64,000 nt of DNA from Asanoa hainanensis (GTDB lineage: Bacteria > Actinomycetota > Actinomycetes > Mycobacteriales > Micromonosporaceae): positions 186,001 to 250,000 of the forward strand of contig NZ_FZPH01000008.1 in NCBI RefSeq assembly GCF_900188485.1. The letters are read 5' to 3'. The notes beneath the pieces were generated by a model, which had not been told where the DNA came from, did not search any database, and saw only the letters and a program-made list of their open reading frames with translations. How positions within the stretch are numbered: position 1 is the first letter of the stretch; each line of letters opens with the position of its first letter. The position numbers were made by a program, and so were the translations under genes. Below, one piece after another: positions 43,425 through 52,394 of the stretch.

Positions 43425-45724
43425 GCGTGCCGCCGCGGACGCCGGACCCGCGGCGCGATCCGTCCGGGGCGCGCCGGAACCCGCCCCGCGCGGGCCGGCC
43501 GGCCGACGACGACGGACCCGCCCCGGCCCGCAGTGGCCGGGGCGGGATCTTCGAGGCACAGGCCTACACGCCGCGCGGGCGCACGGTGCGGGAGCAGGCC
43601 CGGACGCGTACGCCCCGGGCCACCCCCGAGAAGCCGGAAAAGCAGGAGAAGACCGGGCAGCCGACGCTGCGGGTGGTCGACGGCGGCCGGGCCGACGAGC
43701 CGCGCGCCCCGCGCAAGGCGGCCGCCCCGACAGCGCGCACCGGCACGGCCGCGCGATCCGGGACACGGTCCGGCGCGGCCGCCGGGACCCGCTCGGGCAG
43801 CACCGCCGGCACGCGGTCAGGCACGGGCGCTGGAAGCCGGTCCGGCGCCCGCGGGGCGGGCTCTGTCCGCACCACCCAGGCGAAGGCATCCCGCGGTGAC
43901 GGCGCCGCGACGCCGCGCCCGAGGACCCGCACCACCGCCGGCGGCGGCACCCCGCCGCGGCCGCCGCTGCGCCGCAAGCCGCGCACGCGGCCGAAGCTGG
44001 CCGACCCGAACCGGCGGCTCCGGCTCGGCGCCTTCCTCGCGCTGGCCATGTTCGCCTGCATCGGCATCCGGCTGGTGACGCTCCAGGTCCTGCCGACGCC
44101 CGCGTACGCCAACGGCGGCATCCAGGACCGGCTCCGCTCGGTCACCCTGTTCGCGTCCCGCGGCGGCATCTACGACCGCTCCGGCGTGCCGTTGACCCAC
44201 AGCGTCGAGGCGCGGCACGTCTACGCCGACCCGGAGATGGTCGAGAACGCCCCGGACGCGGCGGCCAAGCTGTCGCCGCTGCTGGGGATCTCCCGCTCCG
44301 AGCTCGAGAAGCGGATGGCCAAGCGCAAGCTGCCGGGCGGGACCCCGTCGACCTTCGCCTGGCTGGCGCGCGGCGTGCCGATCGAGAAGGCCCAGCAGGT
44401 GATGGCGCTCAACATCGCCGGCATCGGCATCGGCCGCGACGAGCGCCGGGAGATCCCGGGCACGGACCTGGCGGCCAACCTGATCGGCTTCACCGGCGAG
44501 GACATGAACGGGCTCGAGGGCCTGGAGATGCGCTACGACGAGTTGCTGCGCGGCACCAACGGCAAGCACCGCTTCGAGGCGGGCGCCGGGGACCTGGACA
44601 TCCCGATCTCCGGTGGCTTCGACGAGGTGGTGCAGGCCAAGCCGGGCGGCTCGTTGACGCTGACCATCGACCGCGACCTGCAGTACGAGTTCCAGCGCTC
44701 GCTCAGTGAGAACGTGCTGGCCCGCAAGGGCACGATCGGCGCGGCCATCGCGATGGACATCAAGACCGGCGAGGTGCTCGCCCAGGCCAGCCAGCCGACC
44801 TACAACGCGGCCGACTGGCAGAAGTACGACGCCGCCGACCGGGAGGACGCGGCGACCTCGTTCGTCGTCGACCCGGGCTCGGTGCACAAGGCGATCATCT
44901 TCGGCGCCGGCCTCGAGGAAGGGGTGATCACCCCGAAGACGGTCTGGAAGATCCCGTCGACGATCACCAAGGCGGACGTGACGTACGAGGACACCCACCC
45001 AGCCGGCGGCAAGAAGATGTCGATGGCCGGCGCGCTCGCGTACTCCTCGAACGTCACGACGATCAAGATCGCGGACAAGCTCGGACCGCAGAAGGTGTAC
45101 GACTACCAGCTCAAGTTCGGCCTCGGCAAGCCGACCGGCGAGGGCATGCCGGGCGAGGCGGCCGGGCACGTGCTGCCGCCGGACGAGTGGAACGGGTCCT
45201 CGCCGGGCTCGATCCCGATCGGGCACAGCGTCGACGTGACGCCGCTGCAGATGGCCGCGGTCTACGCGGCGATCGCCAACGACGGCAAGTGGATCCAGCC
45301 GCACCTGATCAAGGACACGGTCACGGGCGACGGCCGGCACGTCGCGCCGCCCGCGCCGGAGACGCGGCAGGTGATCAGCCCGCAGCACGCGGCCGAGCTG
45401 CGCAACCTGATGGAGGCGGTGACCACGATCCCGGACGCGACCGGCGTCTCGGGCCGGATCAAGGGCTACCGGGTGGCGGGCAAGACGGGCACGGGCAAGC
45501 GCGTGGTCGACGGTGAGTACGCACCGGGTGACGTGGCGTCGTTCATCGGCATGGCGCCGGCCGAGGCACCCCGGTACGTGGTCGCGGTCTTCGCGTACAC
45601 CCCGGGCGGTGGTGGCGGCGACGTCGCCGGTCCGGCGTTCCGCGAGATGATGCAGTACACCCTGCAGCACTACCGCGTCCCGCCGAGCACGAAGTCCGCC
45701 CCCAAGTACACCGCGTTTCCGTAG
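43421..45724 (+). CDS. ftsI: FtsI, class B septal penicillin-binding protein (PBP3)
   Basis: Transpeptidase that cross-links septal peptidoglycan with FtsW. At 767 residues it is longer than usual because of a disordered, Arg/Thr/Gly/Ala-rich N-terminal cytoplasmic tail of about 200 residues with TRSG-like repeats. The membrane anchor is LGAFLALAMFACIGIRLVTL. The pedestal (PBP dimerisation) domain follows. The transpeptidase motifs are complete: SxxK as SVHK with catalytic S487, SxN as SSN, and KTGT. The GTG start overlaps the ftsL stop. Class B PBPs lack a glycosyltransferase domain, as here. Confidence 0.95.
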   Translation: MSVPPRTPDPRRDPSGARRNPPRAGRPADDDGPAPARSGRGGIFEAQAYTPRGRTVREQARTRTPRATPEKPEKQEKTGQPTLRVVDGGRADEPRAPRKAAAPTARTGTAARSGTRSGAAAGTRSGSTAGTRSGTGAGSRSGARGAGSVRTTQAKASRGDGAATPRPRTRTTAGGGTPPRPPLRRKPRTRPKLADPNRRLRLGAFLALAMFACIGIRLVTLQVLPTPAYANGGIQDRLRSVTLFASRGGIYDRSGVPLTHSVEARHVYADPEMVENAPDAAAKLSPLLGISRSELEKRMAKRKLPGGTPSTFAWLARGVPIEKAQQVMALNIAGIGIGRDERREIPGTDLAANLIGFTGEDMNGLEGLEMRYDELLRGTNGKHRFEAGAGDLDIPISGGFDEVVQAKPGGSLTLTIDRDLQYEFQRSLSENVLARKGTIGAAIAMDIKTGEVLAQASQPTYNAADWQKYDAADREDAATSFVVDPGSVHKAIIFGAGLEEGVITPKTVWKIPSTITKADVTYEDTHPAGGKKMSMAGALAYSSNVTTIKIADKLGPQKVYDYQLKFGLGKPTGEGMPGEAAGHVLPPDEWNGSSPGSIPIGHSVDVTPLQMAAVYAAIANDGKWIQPHLIKDTVTGDGRHVAPPAPETRQVISPQHAAELRNLMEAVTTIPDATGVSGRIKGYRVAGKTGTGKRVVDGEYAPGDVASFIGMAPAEAPRYVVAVFAYTPGGGGGDVAGPAFREMMQYTLQHYRVPPSTKSAPKYTAFP

Positions 45725-45761
45725 ATCAGCGTGGGTATGCGGATGCCGGGCCGGGACCGGG

Positions 45762-45767
45762 TAGGGT
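45762..45767 (+). promoter_or_regulatory. -10 box of murE
   Basis: TAGGGT ends 8 nt before GTG 45776, suggesting an internal leaderless promoter for murE and the genes after it, in addition to readthrough from mraZ. Confidence 0.45.
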
Positions 45768-45775
45768 CTGACGCC

Positions 45776-47296
45776 GTGCCCGGCAATCCGCGCCCCCGCG
45801 CCGTCGCTCCCGTCCGGCTCGCCGATCTGGCGGCCCTGGTGGGAGCGGACCTCGAGAACGCGACCGACGTCGACGTGACCGGGATCACCCATGCCAGCGG
45901 CGAGGTGCGCCCGGGCGACCTCTACGCGGCCCTGCCCGGCGCCCGCCGGCACGGTGCCGAGTTCGTGCCGGCCGTCGCCGCCGCCGGTGTGGTCGCGGTG
46001 CTGACCGACGCGGCCGGGGCACCGGCCGCCGCCGCGGCGGGCCTGCCGGCGATCGTGGTCGACGACCCGCGCGAGGCGCTCGGCGCGGTCGCGGCCGCCG
46101 TCTACGGCGACCCCACGGCCGACCTGGTGGTCATCGGCCTGACCGGCACCGCGGGCAAGACCTCGACCGCCTACCTGGTCGAGTCCGGCCTGCGCGCGGC
46201 CGGCCACGTGACCGGCCTGATCGGCACCGTGGAGACTCGCCTCGGCGACCTCGTCGTCGACAGCGTGCGGACCACGCCCGAGGCCACCGACCTGCACGCG
46301 CTGCTGGCCGTGGCCCGCGAGCGCGGGGTGACCGCGGTGGTGATGGAGGTGTCCAGCCACGCGCTGGCGATGGGCCGCGTCGGCGGGGTGCGCTTCGCGG
46401 TCGGCGGCTACACCAACTTCGGCCAGGACCACCTGGACTTCCACGCCGACCGCGACGACTACTTCGCCGCCAAGGCCAAGCTGTTCGACGGGCGCTGCCG
46501 GGTCGAGATCCTCAACCTGGACGAGCCGGCCCTGGCGCCGCTGCGCAAGCCGGCCACGGTGACCTACTCGGCCGCCGGCGACCAGGCGGCCACGTGGTGG
46601 GCGGACGGGGTCGTGGACGCCGGCTACGGCCAGGCGTTCACCGCTCACGGCCCGGACGGGGCCGTCGACGCCGGTGTGGCGCTCCCCGGCCTGCACAACG
46701 TCGCCAACGCGCTCCTGGCCATCTCCGCGCTGGTCGCCGTCGGGGTCGACCCCGCGACCGCGGCGGAAGGCGTCGCCGCGTGCCCGGGCGTGCCCGGGCG
46801 ACTCGAGGTCGTCGACGCGCCCGGCCCGGTGCTCGGCGTCGTCGACTACGCGCACAAGCCCGACGCGATCGTCGCCGCCCTGCGCGCCCTGCGCGCCCGG
46901 GCCACCAGCCGCGGCGGCCGGCTGATCTGCGTGATCGGCGCGGGCGGCGACCGCGACCGGGGCAAGCGCCCGCTGATGGGCGCGGCCGCGGCCGAGGGCG
47001 CCGACCTGGTGCTGGTCACCGACGACAACCCGCGCACGGAGGAGCCGGCCGCGATCCGCGCCGAGGTGCTCACCGGCGCGACGGGTCCGGCGATGGTCGA
47101 GGAGATCACCGGCGGGCGGCGCGCGGCCATCGACGAGGCGGTCCGCCGGGCCGGCGAGGACGACGTGATCGCGGTGCTCGGCAAGGGGCACGAACGAGGG
47201 CAGGAGGTGGCCGGCGTGACGCACCCGTTCGACGACCGGGTCGAGCTCGCGGCGGCACTGCGCGCGCGGTTCGGCCACCTGGTGGGTCAGCGATGA
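45776..47296 (+). CDS. murE: UDP-MurNAc-tripeptide synthetase (meso-DAP adding)
   Basis: Adds meso-diaminopimelate to UDP-MurNAc-L-Ala-D-Glu. The 506 residues have the N-terminal UDP-binding domain, the P-loop VIGLTGTAGKTST at about 119-131, MEVSSHALAMGRV, and GQDHLDFH. DDNPRTE carries the DNPR motif that selects meso-DAP over lysine. The start is GTG 45776; the frame stays open upstream to 45731. It is coupled to murF by ATGA. Confidence 0.95.
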   Translation: MPGNPRPRAVAPVRLADLAALVGADLENATDVDVTGITHASGEVRPGDLYAALPGARRHGAEFVPAVAAAGVVAVLTDAAGAPAAAAAGLPAIVVDDPREALGAVAAAVYGDPTADLVVIGLTGTAGKTSTAYLVESGLRAAGHVTGLIGTVETRLGDLVVDSVRTTPEATDLHALLAVARERGVTAVVMEVSSHALAMGRVGGVRFAVGGYTNFGQDHLDFHADRDDYFAAKAKLFDGRCRVEILNLDEPALAPLRKPATVTYSAAGDQAATWWADGVVDAGYGQAFTAHGPDGAVDAGVALPGLHNVANALLAISALVAVGVDPATAAEGVAACPGVPGRLEVVDAPGPVLGVVDYAHKPDAIVAALRALRARATSRGGRLICVIGAGGDRDRGKRPLMGAAAAEGADLVLVTDDNPRTEEPAAIRAEVLTGATGPAMVEEITGGRRAAIDEAVRRAGEDDVIAVLGKGHERGQEVAGVTHPFDDRVELAAALRARFGHLVGQR

Positions 47297-48681
47297 TCAC
47301 GATGCGCCTCGACGAGGTGGCCGCGGCGGCCGGCGGCCGGCTGGTCGGCGCTGACCCGGCGGCCGTGGTGTCCGGCCCCGTCGAGTACGACTCGCGCAAG
47401 CCCACCGCCGGCGGCCTGTTCGTCGCCTTTCCCGGTGCGAAGGTCGACGGCCACGACTTCGCGGCGGCGGCGGTCGCCGACGGCGCGGTCGCGGTGCTCG
47501 GCACCCGGCCGGTCGAGGGCGTGCCGATGGTGCTGGTCGACGACCCGCTCGCCGCGCTGGCCGGGCTGGCCCGCGCGTCGCTGTCCCGGCTGCCCGACCT
47601 GTGCGTGATCGGCCTGACCGGCTCGTCCGGCAAGACCACCACCAAGGACCTGGTCGCCCAGCTCGCCGCGAAGCTCGGCCCGACGGTGGCGCCGGCCGGC
47701 TCGCTCAACAACGAGCTCGGCTTCCCGCACACCGTGCTCAAGGCCGACGAGCAGACCCGCTACCTGGTGCTGGAGATGGGCGCCCGGGGAGCCGGCCACA
47801 TCAGCTACCTCGCCGGCATCGCCACGCCGCGGGTCGGTGTGGTGCTCAACGTCGGCACCTCGCACATCGGCGAGTTCGGCTCGGTCGACAACATCGCCGC
47901 GGCCAAGGGCGAGCTGGCGGAGGCCGTACCCGTGGACGGGGTGGCGATCCTCAACGCCGACGACGAGCGGGTCCGCAAGATGGCGGTGCGCACGCGGGGC
48001 CGGGTGGTCCTGGTCGGCGAGTCGCCGGACGCGGACGTGCGCGCCGACGAGGTGACCATGGACTCCAACGGGCACGCGTCGTACACGCTGCGGGTGGCCC
48101 GGGGCAGTGTGCCCGTGCGGCTGCGGGTGCCCGGCCGGCACCAGGTTGGCAACAGCCTCGCCGCCGCCGCGGTCGCCCGCGAGCTGGGCATGCCGCTGCG
48201 CGAGCTGGGCGAGGCCCTGGGTGAGCTGACGCTGCGCTCCGCGCGCCGGATGGACGTCTTCGAGCGCACCGACGGGTCGACCGTCATCGACGACTCGTAC
48301 AACGCGAACCCGGCGTCGATGGCCGCCGCCCTGCGGGCGCTGGCGACCATCGGAGCCGGGCGGCGTACCGTCGCGGTCCTCGGCTACATGGCCGAGCTGG
48401 GCGAGTACGAACGCTCCGGTCACGAAGAGGTCGGGCGGCTCGCCGCGGAGCTGGGCGTCGACCGGTTGGTGGTCGTGTCCGACGCGGCCGGGCCGATCCA
48501 CGACGGCGCGACGGCCCACCCGGGCTGGGAAGGCAGGTCCGAGGTGGTGGACGACCAGGCGGCGGCGATCGAGGCGCTGCGGGCCGATCTGCGGCCGGGC
48601 GACGTGGTCCTGGTGAAGGGCTCCCGGTACCGGACCTGGGACGTGGTGGACTCCCTCCGGGAGAACGGCAGCACGGCGTGA
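47293..48681 (+). CDS. murF: UDP-MurNAc-tripeptide D-Ala-D-Ala ligase
   Basis: Adds D-Ala-D-Ala to complete the UDP-MurNAc-pentapeptide. The 462 residues contain [18 protein letters not shown] (the N-terminal signature), P-loop [16 protein letters not shown] at 106-121, [22 protein letters not shown], and [11 protein letters not shown] in the C-terminal domain. ATG 47293 overlaps the murE stop. It overlaps mraY by four bases (GTGA). Confidence 0.95.
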   Translation: MITMRLDEVAAAAGGRLVGADPAAVVSGPVEYDSRKPTAGGLFVAFPGAKVDGHDFAAAAVADGAVAVLGTRPVEGVPMVLVDDPLAALAGLARASLSRLPDLCVIGLTGSSGKTTTKDLVAQLAAKLGPTVAPAGSLNNELGFPHTVLKADEQTRYLVLEMGARGAGHISYLAGIATPRVGVVLNVGTSHIGEFGSVDNIAAAKGELAEAVPVDGVAILNADDERVRKMAVRTRGRVVLVGESPDADVRADEVTMDSNGHASYTLRVARGSVPVRLRVPGRHQVGNSLAAAAVARELGMPLRELGEALGELTLRSARRMDVFERTDGSTVIDDSYNANPASMAAALRALATIGAGRRTVAVLGYMAELGEYERSGHEEVGRLAAELGVDRLVVVSDAAGPIHDGATAHPGWEGRSEVVDDQAAAIEALRADLRPGDVVLVKGSRYRTWDVVDSLRENGSTA

Positions 48682-49814
48682 GGGCGGTCATCGTCGCGAT
48701 GGCGGTGGCGTTCCTCGTCTCGCTGTTCGGCACGCCGCTCGCGATCAAGGTGTTCACCCGGTTGAAGGCCGGCCAGCCGATCCGGGCCGACGGTCCCCAG
48801 ATGCACATGGGCAAGAAGGGCACGCCGACGATGGGCGGCGTGGTCTTCATCGTGGCCACGGTGATCGCCTACGTGGCCGGGCACATCGCGCTGACCACCC
48901 TGCCGTCGCAGCAGATCTTCCAGGTCGGCCCGACGATCACCGCGCTGGTGCTGCTGGGCCTGCTGGTGTTCTGCGGCGCGGTCGGCTTCATCGACGACTT
49001 CCTGAAGGTCCGCCGGCGGCACAGCGGCGGCCTCAACAAGCGGGGCAAGCTGGCCGGCCAGCTCCTGGTCGGCGCCACGTTCGGCATCATCGCGCTCTAC
49101 TTCCCGAGCACGATGCTGGACACCACCGGCAGCCGGACCAACAGCGAGACCGTCGGCAGCACGGCCATCTCGTTCATCCGCGAGGTCAGCTGGCTCGACA
49201 TCGGCAAGGTCGGCTCGGTCATCCTGTTCGTCTTCGTCGTGCTCGCCGCGACCAACGGCGTCAACCTGACCGACGGGCTGGACGGCCTGGCCACCGGCGC
49301 GACGACGATGGTCCTCGGCGCGTACGCGTTGATCGCGTTCTGGCAGTACCGGCACTGGTGCGCCGACCCGAGCTACGTGAAGGCCGGCGCCGACACCTAC
49401 TGCTACGCCGTACGCGATCCCCTGGAGATAGCCCTGATCGCCGGGGCCGGTGCCGGGGCCTGCGTCGGGTTCCTCTGGTGGAACACCTCGCCGGCCCGGA
49501 TCTTCATGGGTGACACCGGCGCGCTCGGCCTGGGCGGCCTGATCGCCGGCATGGCGATGTCGACCCGCACGATCATGCTGCTGCCGATCATCGGCGGCCT
49601 CTACGTGATCATCACGATGTCGGTGGTCATCCAGATCATCTCGTTCCGGACCACGGGCAAACGGGTGTTCCGCATGTCGCCGCTCCAACACCACTTCGAG
49701 TTGGCGGGCTGGAGCGAGGTCAACATCGTGGTCCGCTTCTGGATCATCGCCGGCATCGGCGTCGCGATGGCCCTGGGCCTCTTCTACAGCGACTTCCTCG
49801 CGTCCGTCAGTTAG
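48678..49814 (+). CDS. mraY: phospho-MurNAc-pentapeptide transferase
   Basis: Integral membrane enzyme that makes lipid I on undecaprenyl phosphate. The 378 residues have about 10 helices and all catalytic motifs: FIDDFLK (Asp pair), [26 protein letters not shown] and [13 protein letters not shown]. The start is GTG 48678, overlapping murF. The next gene is ftsW after 41 nt; murD, which usually lies between mraY and ftsW, is not there. Confidence 0.95.
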   Translation: MRAVIVAMAVAFLVSLFGTPLAIKVFTRLKAGQPIRADGPQMHMGKKGTPTMGGVVFIVATVIAYVAGHIALTTLPSQQIFQVGPTITALVLLGLLVFCGAVGFIDDFLKVRRRHSGGLNKRGKLAGQLLVGATFGIIALYFPSTMLDTTGSRTNSETVGSTAISFIREVSWLDIGKVGSVILFVFVVLAATNGVNLTDGLDGLATGATTMVLGAYALIAFWQYRHWCADPSYVKAGADTYCYAVRDPLEIALIAGAGAGACVGFLWWNTSPARIFMGDTGALGLGGLIAGMAMSTRTIMLLPIIGGLYVIITMSVVIQIISFRTTGKRVFRMSPLQHHFELAGWSEVNIVVRFWIIAGIGVAMALGLFYSDFLASVS

Positions 49815-49855
49815 GGCTCAGGCCGACACGCCGAAGATTTCTCCGCTGTCCCGGC

Positions 49856-51259
49856 GTGCCGAGCGCCCATGATGGGCCGGTGGGGGAGGAAGCGAAACAG
49901 GGTTCGGTCGCCGCACAGGCCCGCCGCTCGCTGTTCGACGGCGGGATCTCGGCGCTGCGCGGGCTGCTCGGCCGTCCGCTGGCGTCCTACTACCTGCTGA
50001 TCTCCAGCGCGGGCCTGCTGCTGGTCATCGGCCTGACCATGGTCTTCTCGGCGACCGGCCCGCGGGACATCGCCGACGACGGCAACGCGTTCGCCGCGTT
50101 GGCCAAGCAGGCGCTGTTCGCCGTCGTCGGGTTGGCCGCGTTCTGGGTGTGCCAGCGGCTGCCGGCCCGCACGTTCCGGGCGCTGGCCCGTCCGGTCCTG
50201 GGCGTCGCGATCGCGCTGCTGCTGTTCCTCAACGGGCTCAACGCGCTGGCGGCGGTCCGCGAGGAGGAGGTGGTGCACCTCGGCCCGATCCAGAGCGACG
50301 AGCTCTGGCTGCACATCGGGTCGTTCCAGCTGCAGCCCTCGGAGTTCGTCAAGATCGGCCTGATCCTCTGGGCGGCCGACGTGGTCAGCCGCAAGGGCCC
50401 CGCGCTGACCTACTGGCGCGAGCTGGCCATGCCGCTGTTCCCGGTGGTCGCGCTGCTCTTCATCCTGGTCGGCTACAAGGACCTCGGCACGATGCTGATC
50501 CTGATGGCCATCGTGGTCGGCGTGCTCTGGGCGGCCGGCGTGCGGATGCAGGTGTTCGCGAGCCTGTTCGTGGCCGGGCTGGCCGGCATCGGCGTGCTGA
50601 TCGCGGCCGCGTACTACCGCTTCGCCCGGCTCCTGACCTTCTTCAACCCGCCGACGGACTGCGCTCAGGAGGGCTGCTACCAGGGCATCCAGGGCCGGTA
50701 CGCGATCGACAACGGCGGCTGGTTCGGCGTCGGGCTGGGTCAGGGCCAGCTCAAGTGGGGCTGGCTGCCGGCCGCGGACAACGACTTCATCTTCGCCGTG
50801 ATCGCCGAGGAGCTCGGCGTGATCGGCTGCATCGTGGTGCTCGCGCTGTTCGGGGTGCTGGCCTACACCGGCCTGCGGATCGCCCGGCGCATCGACGACC
50901 CGTTCCGCCGCCTGGTCGCCGCCGCGCTGACCACCTGGCTGGTCGCCCAGGCCCTGATCAACATCGGTGGCGTGGTCGGGCTCATCCCGATCACGGGCCT
51001 GCCGCTGCCGTTCATCTCCGACGGCGGCAGCGCCCTCGTGGTGACCATGGCCGCCATCGGCATGCTGGCATCCTTCGCCCGCGCCGAACCCGATGCCGCC
51101 CGAGCCCTGCATGCCCGCCCGCCGGCCCGATGGGTCCGACTACTCTGGGCCCCGCTGCCTCCGTTGCCCTCGGCACCGAAGGCCAGCCGTCCGCCGGCGT
51201 CCGCCGGTGGGCGCGCCGCGCGCGAGCGTGCCGGCGTGGGTGGCGAGAGGAGACGGTGA
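49856..51259 (+). CDS. ftsW: FtsW, septal SEDS peptidoglycan glycosyltransferase
   Basis: Polymerises lipid II at the septum with FtsI. The 467 residues have 10 predicted helices, a short hydrophilic N-terminus and a basic Pro/Ala C-terminal tail of about 60 residues. SEDS motifs include LHIGSFQLQPSEFVKIGLIL, GLGQGQLKWGWLPAADNDFI with the conserved Asp region, and the near C-terminal GLPLPFISDGGSAL. The start could be GTG 49856 or GTG 49880. The last base overlaps the murG start (TGATG). Confidence 0.95.
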   Translation: MPSAHDGPVGEEAKQGSVAAQARRSLFDGGISALRGLLGRPLASYYLLISSAGLLLVIGLTMVFSATGPRDIADDGNAFAALAKQALFAVVGLAAFWVCQRLPARTFRALARPVLGVAIALLLFLNGLNALAAVREEEVVHLGPIQSDELWLHIGSFQLQPSEFVKIGLILWAADVVSRKGPALTYWRELAMPLFPVVALLFILVGYKDLGTMLILMAIVVGVLWAAGVRMQVFASLFVAGLAGIGVLIAAAYYRFARLLTFFNPPTDCAQEGCYQGIQGRYAIDNGGWFGVGLGQGQLKWGWLPAADNDFIFAVIAEELGVIGCIVVLALFGVLAYTGLRIARRIDDPFRRLVAAALTTWLVAQALINIGGVVGLIPITGLPLPFISDGGSALVVTMAAIGMLASFARAEPDAARALHARPPARWVRLLWAPLPPLPSAPKASRPPASAGGRAARERAGVGGERRR

Positions 51260-52371
51260 TGGGTCCGCTGCGGTCGGTCGTGCTGGCTGGTGGAGGGACG
51301 GGTGGGCACATCTATCCGTTGCTCGCCTTCGCCGACTGTCTCCGCCGTCATGATCCATCGGTCCGGATCACCTGCCTCGGCACGCCCAAGGGCCTGGAGA
51401 ACGAGCTGATCCCGCCCCACGGGTACGACCTGCGGCAGATCCCGGCGTTCCAGCTGCCCCGGTCGGTCAACATGGCGCTCCTGCGTACTCCCGACCGGAT
51501 GGTGACGTCGACCCGCGCGGCCGGCAAGATCCTCGACGAGGTCAACGCCGACGTGGTGGTCGGCTTCGGCGGCTACGTCTCGGTGCCCGGCTACCTGGCG
51601 GCCTGGCGCCGCGAGGTGCCGATCGTGGTCCACGAGGTCAACGTGCCGCCGGGCGTGGCCAACCGGATGGGCATGCGGTTCACCAAGTACGTGGCGGTCG
51701 GCTTCCCGCACCAGCCGCAGCAGGCCGAGTCGCTGCGCGACGCCCGGGTGGTCGGCGTGCCGCTGCGCTCCTCGATCGCCCACCTCGACCGCCGTGCGGC
51801 CTCCGCGGCCGCCCGCGCGCGCTTCGGGCTGCGCCCCGACCTGCCGGTGCTGTTCGTCTCGGGCGGCTCGCAGGGCGCCCGCTCGATCAACCTGGCCGTC
51901 GCCGGTGCCGCCAAGGAGCTGTCCCGGGCCGGGGTGCAGGTGCTGCACGTGATCGGCGCCCGCAACGAGCCGGTCTCGATCCCCAACGACCTGCCGGTGC
52001 CCTACGTGACGATCCCCTACCTGAGCCAGATGGAGCTCGGGTACGCGGCCGCCGACCTGATGCTGAGCCGGGGTGGCGCGATGACGGTCGCCGAGGTGGC
52101 CGCGATCGGCCTGCCGACGATCTACGTGCCGTACCCGTACAGCAACCAGGAGCAGAGCCGCAACGCCCAGCCCGTGGTCGACGCCGGCGGCGGCCTGCTG
52201 GTCGACGACGGCGAGATGACGCCGGCGTGGGTCGAGCGCACCGTGATCCCGCTGCTGCGCGACCCGCACCGGCTGGCGGCGATGAGCTACGCGGCCGCGG
52301 GCTACGGCCGGCGCGACGGTGACGAAGCGCTGCTCGACTTCGTTTACGAAGCGGCCACGCAGGCCCGATAG
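51259..52371 (+). CDS. murG: UDP-GlcNAc lipid I N-acetylglucosaminyltransferase
   Basis: Converts lipid I to lipid II at the inner face of the membrane. The 370-residue GT-B enzyme has the N-terminal G loop VVLAGGGTGGHIYP, VVGFGGYVSVPG, HEVNVPPGVANR, the second G loop FVSGGSQGARSIN, and the donor-site segment LSRGGAMTVAEVAAIGLP with PYPYSNQEQSRNAQ. ATG 51259 has the ribosome site GAGAGGAGA and shares a base with the ftsW stop. Confidence 0.95.
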   Translation: MGPLRSVVLAGGGTGGHIYPLLAFADCLRRHDPSVRITCLGTPKGLENELIPPHGYDLRQIPAFQLPRSVNMALLRTPDRMVTSTRAAGKILDEVNADVVVGFGGYVSVPGYLAAWRREVPIVVHEVNVPPGVANRMGMRFTKYVAVGFPHQPQQAESLRDARVVGVPLRSSIAHLDRRAASAAARARFGLRPDLPVLFVSGGSQGARSINLAVAGAAKELSRAGVQVLHVIGARNEPVSIPNDLPVPYVTIPYLSQMELGYAAADLMLSRGGAMTVAEVAAIGLPTIYVPYPYSNQEQSRNAQPVVDAGGGLLVDDGEMTPAWVERTVIPLLRDPHRLAAMSYAAAGYGRRDGDEALLDFVYEAATQAR

Positions 52372-52394
52372 GACACTGACGAGAGCGAGGCACG

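Noticed and set aside
43817-47278. A 1153-codon open frame on the minus strand across ftsI and murE
   Set aside because: It is Arg/His/Gly/Val rich with no domain, lies antisense to two certain genes, and is the expected mirror of GC-biased third positions.
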